A stretch of 23,875 bases of DNA from Calocera cornea HHB12733 (lineage: Eukaryota; Basidiomycota; Dacrymycetes; Dacrymycetales; Dacrymycetaceae): assembly GCA_001632435.1 (NCBI GenBank), contig KV424176.1:1-23875 (forward strand), written 5' to 3'. Position 1 is the first letter of the stretch; every line of letters begins with the position of its first letter. Shown here one piece after another: positions 21,212 through 23,875 of this stretch. Made by a program: the position numbers and the translations under genes. The notes under the pieces are model-generated. The model was not told the DNA's origin. It made no database searches and saw nothing but the letters and a program-made list of their open reading frames with translations.

Positions 21212-23365
21212 CTACTGAGAACTGCGCAAATGGCTCTGGCTTTGCGTCAGAAGCACTTCTTCAAAATATTCACTGCTCGGAATGACAGAATCATGCAGGT
21301 ACTTACAAGTCTCTCGGTTTCCATCGTCGGCTTTGCACACTTACACAGGGGGCAGCACATCGATCGGTACCATCTGACGGATCTTATGGCCCATGAACCT
21401 GGTGCGATCCTCTGCATCGTAGACTCTCTCGAACTTCGCACGCGCCGACTCAATCAGCCCCCACAATCCCTGGTCCTGGACACCCATCTCAAGGGCGGAA
21501 GCCCAGGTGCCCAACAGCATCTGAGCTGTGGAGAAGACCGTCTCAAGCCTCAGCGCGCGCTGCTGATGCATGCCCACCAGGACATCGATCAGCTCGTTGA
21601 GGGCCTTGGCCCAGTGCATCGCGCCCTCCAGCCGGATCTTCCAGTCGTTAATCAGGTAGAAGGATGCCTTGGCAACCAAATAGCAGATGCGCATCTGGGT
21701 CTCATGGGTCGGGGATACGCTGCCACCGTCCATACCGCAGATGGAGCTGAGCTCGGGCATCACGACAACCAAGGAGGCTGACATGGAAGGAGGACCGTGC
21801 CTTGGCACGGTGACCATCGCGTCGCTCTCAAGGTTCCGTGAGAACTCCATCCGTTCCACCGAATCGAGCGTCATACTGAACGGATCCAGGATCTCGTCCA
21901 CGTTGTCCATGGAATGGAGCGACGCCACGTCGGCCGAGGCCTGAAGCGCGGTGCGTCCGGCGAGAAGGGTCGCCTGCTCCAACAAGCCCTGCTGGCCAAA
22001 GTCCTTAATGGCGTCGATGAGATTTCCGAGAGTCAACGACCATCCGAGAAGTCCGAGAGCTCCATGATCAACTCCGTGGTTGCAGTCGGTGAGCAGCTGG
22101 CTTGGAGCGAGGACGAGACAGAGACGGATGCGCTTCTGCGTCATCAAATCCCACTTCAACTCGCGATTGGAAGCGATGTGGTTCTCAGCCAGAGCTTGGC
22201 GCACCAGCACCTCGTAACCAGACACGACAGGGATCTGAAGAGGGACTTGGTCACGAGCAGCTGCGAGAGGGAGCAGGCACGCAGGTCCGGAGGACGATTG
22301 AGCGCCATTGGTCGATATCGAGGGACCGGGCGTCTGTGTGTTATCCGTATTTCCTGTCTGCGAAAATCGATCAGCGTATACAGAAGGCGCACGGTACTCA
22401 GCGCCTACCGAATGAGTGAGTCTATCAAGAGACGGTTCGTGCTCGACGCACGCTTCCATATCCAGACGCTCCTGATTAGAAAGGCCTTGAAGGAGACCGT
22501 TACGGAGGACGGCGCTATCAGTCACACCCTGCGAAACAGAATTCAGCAGAGAGTCCCCACTGGTATCAAGATGGTACCGTCTCGTCGTCATTCCCGTCGA
22601 AGAGCTGGGAGTATGTCCTGTGGTCAAGAGGTCAGTCGTGTGCTCTCTGAGCAAGCATGCCTCCGACCCGGTGGCCTCCGGCGGCTTGTCTGACTCAAGC
22701 TTCGCCTTACGTCTGCCACTCGTGTTCGTCTCTTGAACCTTCTCCACGATGTCAACAGCATTATCATCGACGGACTGGATCGACGCAATCGCCACCAACA
22801 TGGACGAGGCTCCGTTAACTAGCCCCGACTCTTGGTCCACGCTGCGATTGTCGTCGTGGTCGATAGCGGCCCTGTAGCAGTCGTTGTTAGTGTTCAGAGA
22901 TGTTTACATCATCTCATTTAACTCGCATGCCGGATTCGACGTCAGATGTGGCTTCTCCGATGTTTTGTAGTAGGAGGCTCTCCACCATCAACTCATCGTC
23001 CTCGCTCTCTATATCGGCATGCGCGAGGAAGGCAATCCAGTCGTCGAAGTCCATGAAATTCTCACGGGGGTCGGCAGCGTTGCTTGCCTCCAAGCAGTCC
23101 GTCATAATACTGGAGGAATGTATGAGCATCGGTGGCCGAACCAGAATGGGACTGATAGCTTACATGTCCATGATAAGCAGCGGTCGCGTCTCTGCCTGCC
23201 CATCCCCCCTCGAGTCCAGCGGCTCCATATATGCCCTTTGGACCGAGTTCACACCCTCATCAGCTTCAGTCACCAGAAGATTGTACCACAGATTGCCCAG
23301 CGACACCACTCAGCAGCGACCATACCTGAATAGTGCAGCCGTTTGATCAAGGGACCCGGGTCCAT
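21212..23365 (-). CDS. Unrecognised 636-residue protein, acidic-aromatic motifs
   Basis: I do not recognise this gene. Five exons on the minus strand, 23365-23326, 23263-23164, 23109-22927, 22871-21345 and 21272-21212, give a phase-consistent model of 636 residues. Introns are 62, 54, 55 and 72 bp. The N-terminus (MDPGPLIKRLHYS) leads to an acidic segment with MDFDDWIAFL (66-75) and ESEDDELMVESLL. A long Ser/Thr-rich disordered stretch follows (about 115-290), then a mostly helical C-terminal half with ALGLLGWSLTLGNLID, DNVDEILDPFS and a terminal helix block up to PIDVLPPVEYFEEVL. The acidic-aromatic motifs resemble transcriptional activation segments, and the helical half resembles regions seen in fungal regulators, but no DNA-binding domain is visible. 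Intron 3 must use a GC donor (GCGAGT) to keep frame, with a good branch site CACTAAC before CTACAG; otherwise the model is frameshifted. The function is unknown. Confidence 0.62.
22872..22926 (-). other. Probable GC-AG intron in the unknown gene
   Basis: 55 bp with donor GCGAGT, matching the consensus at positions 3-6, a CACTAAC branch site and acceptor CTACAG. The only nearby GT donor (GTTAAA, four bases inward) gives the wrong phase for the long downstream exon. Confidence 0.5.
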
Positions 23366-23652
23366 TGCCCCGTTACGCGTGTCGATGGCGGGTCAGCGCA
23401 GATGAACCGAGTAGGAGCGCTTTATTTGACCCTTCTCGAAGCTTGTTAGAACGTAACCGTTTCAGCGGTGACTTGCACCATCCCATAAACAACCCAGAGC
23501 GTACTCCGGAAGATCCTCTCCCGCGAAGAGTGAGGGAGAAACTCGCAATGCGCAACCCCAATGCCCCAACGGACGTCGGACCTCAAACAAAGAGCTCGAG
23601 GTTTGGATATGGCACCGACATCACCATCTACAAACGTGCAAGGGTCTGACTA

Positions 23653-23706
23653 ACCCTGACGCAAGGGTCCGCATCTGGACGCGGACCCGGAAGCAAACGT
23701 CAGGGT
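23653..23706. repeat. Nested palindrome
   Basis: Outer arms ACCCTGACG (23653-23661) and CGTCAGGGT (23698-23706) are exact inverted partners; inner arms GGGTCCGC (23665-23672) and GCGGACCC (23681-23688) are too, around an 8-base loop. It could be a protein-binding site or the remnant of an insertion. Confidence 0.85.
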
Positions 23707-23752
23707 AACAGCCACTGACCAGCGCTGATATGACCTGCTCTTCGATGGCGGC

Positions 23753-23869
23753 GGTGCCTATGTCAGGTCAGGATGAGAGTAGCTTAGCATAGGTATTCAT
23801 AGATAGTTCATAATAAAATTATATTCTCATGCTATATCAGAGTGACCTGACACTGAAGTGGGGTGCCTA
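23753..23869. repeat. Short inverted repeat inside an 8-bp direct repeat
   Basis: TGTCAGGTCA (23761-23770) and TGACCTGACA (23843-23852) are exact inverted partners around an AT-rich core. The direct repeat GGTGCCTA occurs at 23753-23760 and 23862-23869. An 8-bp duplication is typical of hAT elements, but the right inverted repeat stops 9 bases short of its copy, so a tiny MITE is only a possibility. Confidence 0.4.
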
Positions 23870-23875
23870 GGGGTT

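Larger units (their letters stand above)
23366..23875. other. Upstream region at right window edge
   Basis: 510 bp with no supportable gene; it should include the promoter of the unknown minus-strand gene. It holds a nested hairpin (23653-23706) and a small inverted-repeat unit flanked by an 8-bp direct repeat (23753-23869). The last 100 bases are AT-rich. Confidence 0.5.

Noticed and set aside
21914..22693. 259-codon plus-strand open frame
   Set aside because: It is antisense to the long exon of the unknown gene; Arg-rich, no motifs, and the minus strand has phase-consistent exons.

Overview
The window is nuclear DNA from a filamentous basidiomycete, most likely an agaricomycete. Genes are dense and broken by many 44-78 bp introns, mostly with GTRNGT-type donors and YAG acceptors. 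Coding sequence is GC-rich, and every protein that can be recognised is a fungal or eukaryotic one. A placement near Polyporales is a guess from overall style only. All gene models below were built by splicing across frames by hand; every exon junction was checked for phase.

Layout, left to right: a non-coding stretch with a 25-bp minisatellite (about 98-262); a secreted, membrane-anchored beta-helix-like glycoprotein (842-2708 +); nuclear poly(A) polymerase (3582-5853 +); a probably N-myristoylated VWA-domain protein (6540-8292 +); a gamma-tubulin complex component of the GCP5 type (8499-11836 -); the mitochondrial DNA maintenance/recombination protein MGM101 (11965-13028 +), head to head with GCP5 over 128 bp; a gephyrin-like molybdenum cofactor synthesis fusion, MogA-MoeA (13234-15639 +); a 709-bp palindromic element (15856-16564); the cytosolic phenylalanyl-tRNA synthetase beta subunit (16780-19144 -), head to head with a CCDC47/DUF1682 ER membrane protein (19464-20888 +); and an unrecognised 636-residue protein (21212-23365 -). 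The right end (23366-23875) has no gene but carries two small inverted-repeat structures.

The genes are mostly unrelated housekeeping functions (mRNA 3' end formation, microtubule nucleation, mtDNA repair, Moco synthesis, translation, ER membrane protein biogenesis). They do not form a pathway or cluster. Two divergent pairs probably share promoters.

The most unusual object is the palindrome at 15856-16564. Two arms of 243 bp are identical in inverted orientation and enclose a 223-bp, strongly T-poor spacer. Each arm contains a compact unit of about 120 bp with a perfect-consensus Pol III A box, a perfect-consensus B box, a TTTT run just downstream, a 20-bp closing stem with three G-U wobbles, and two hairpins that share one 11-nt loop but have different, compensating stems. 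I read this as a candidate structured Pol III RNA gene (tRNA-derived or tRNA-like) present as a perfect inverted pair, either a recent fold-back element or a gene-converted palindrome. An assembly artefact must be excluded.
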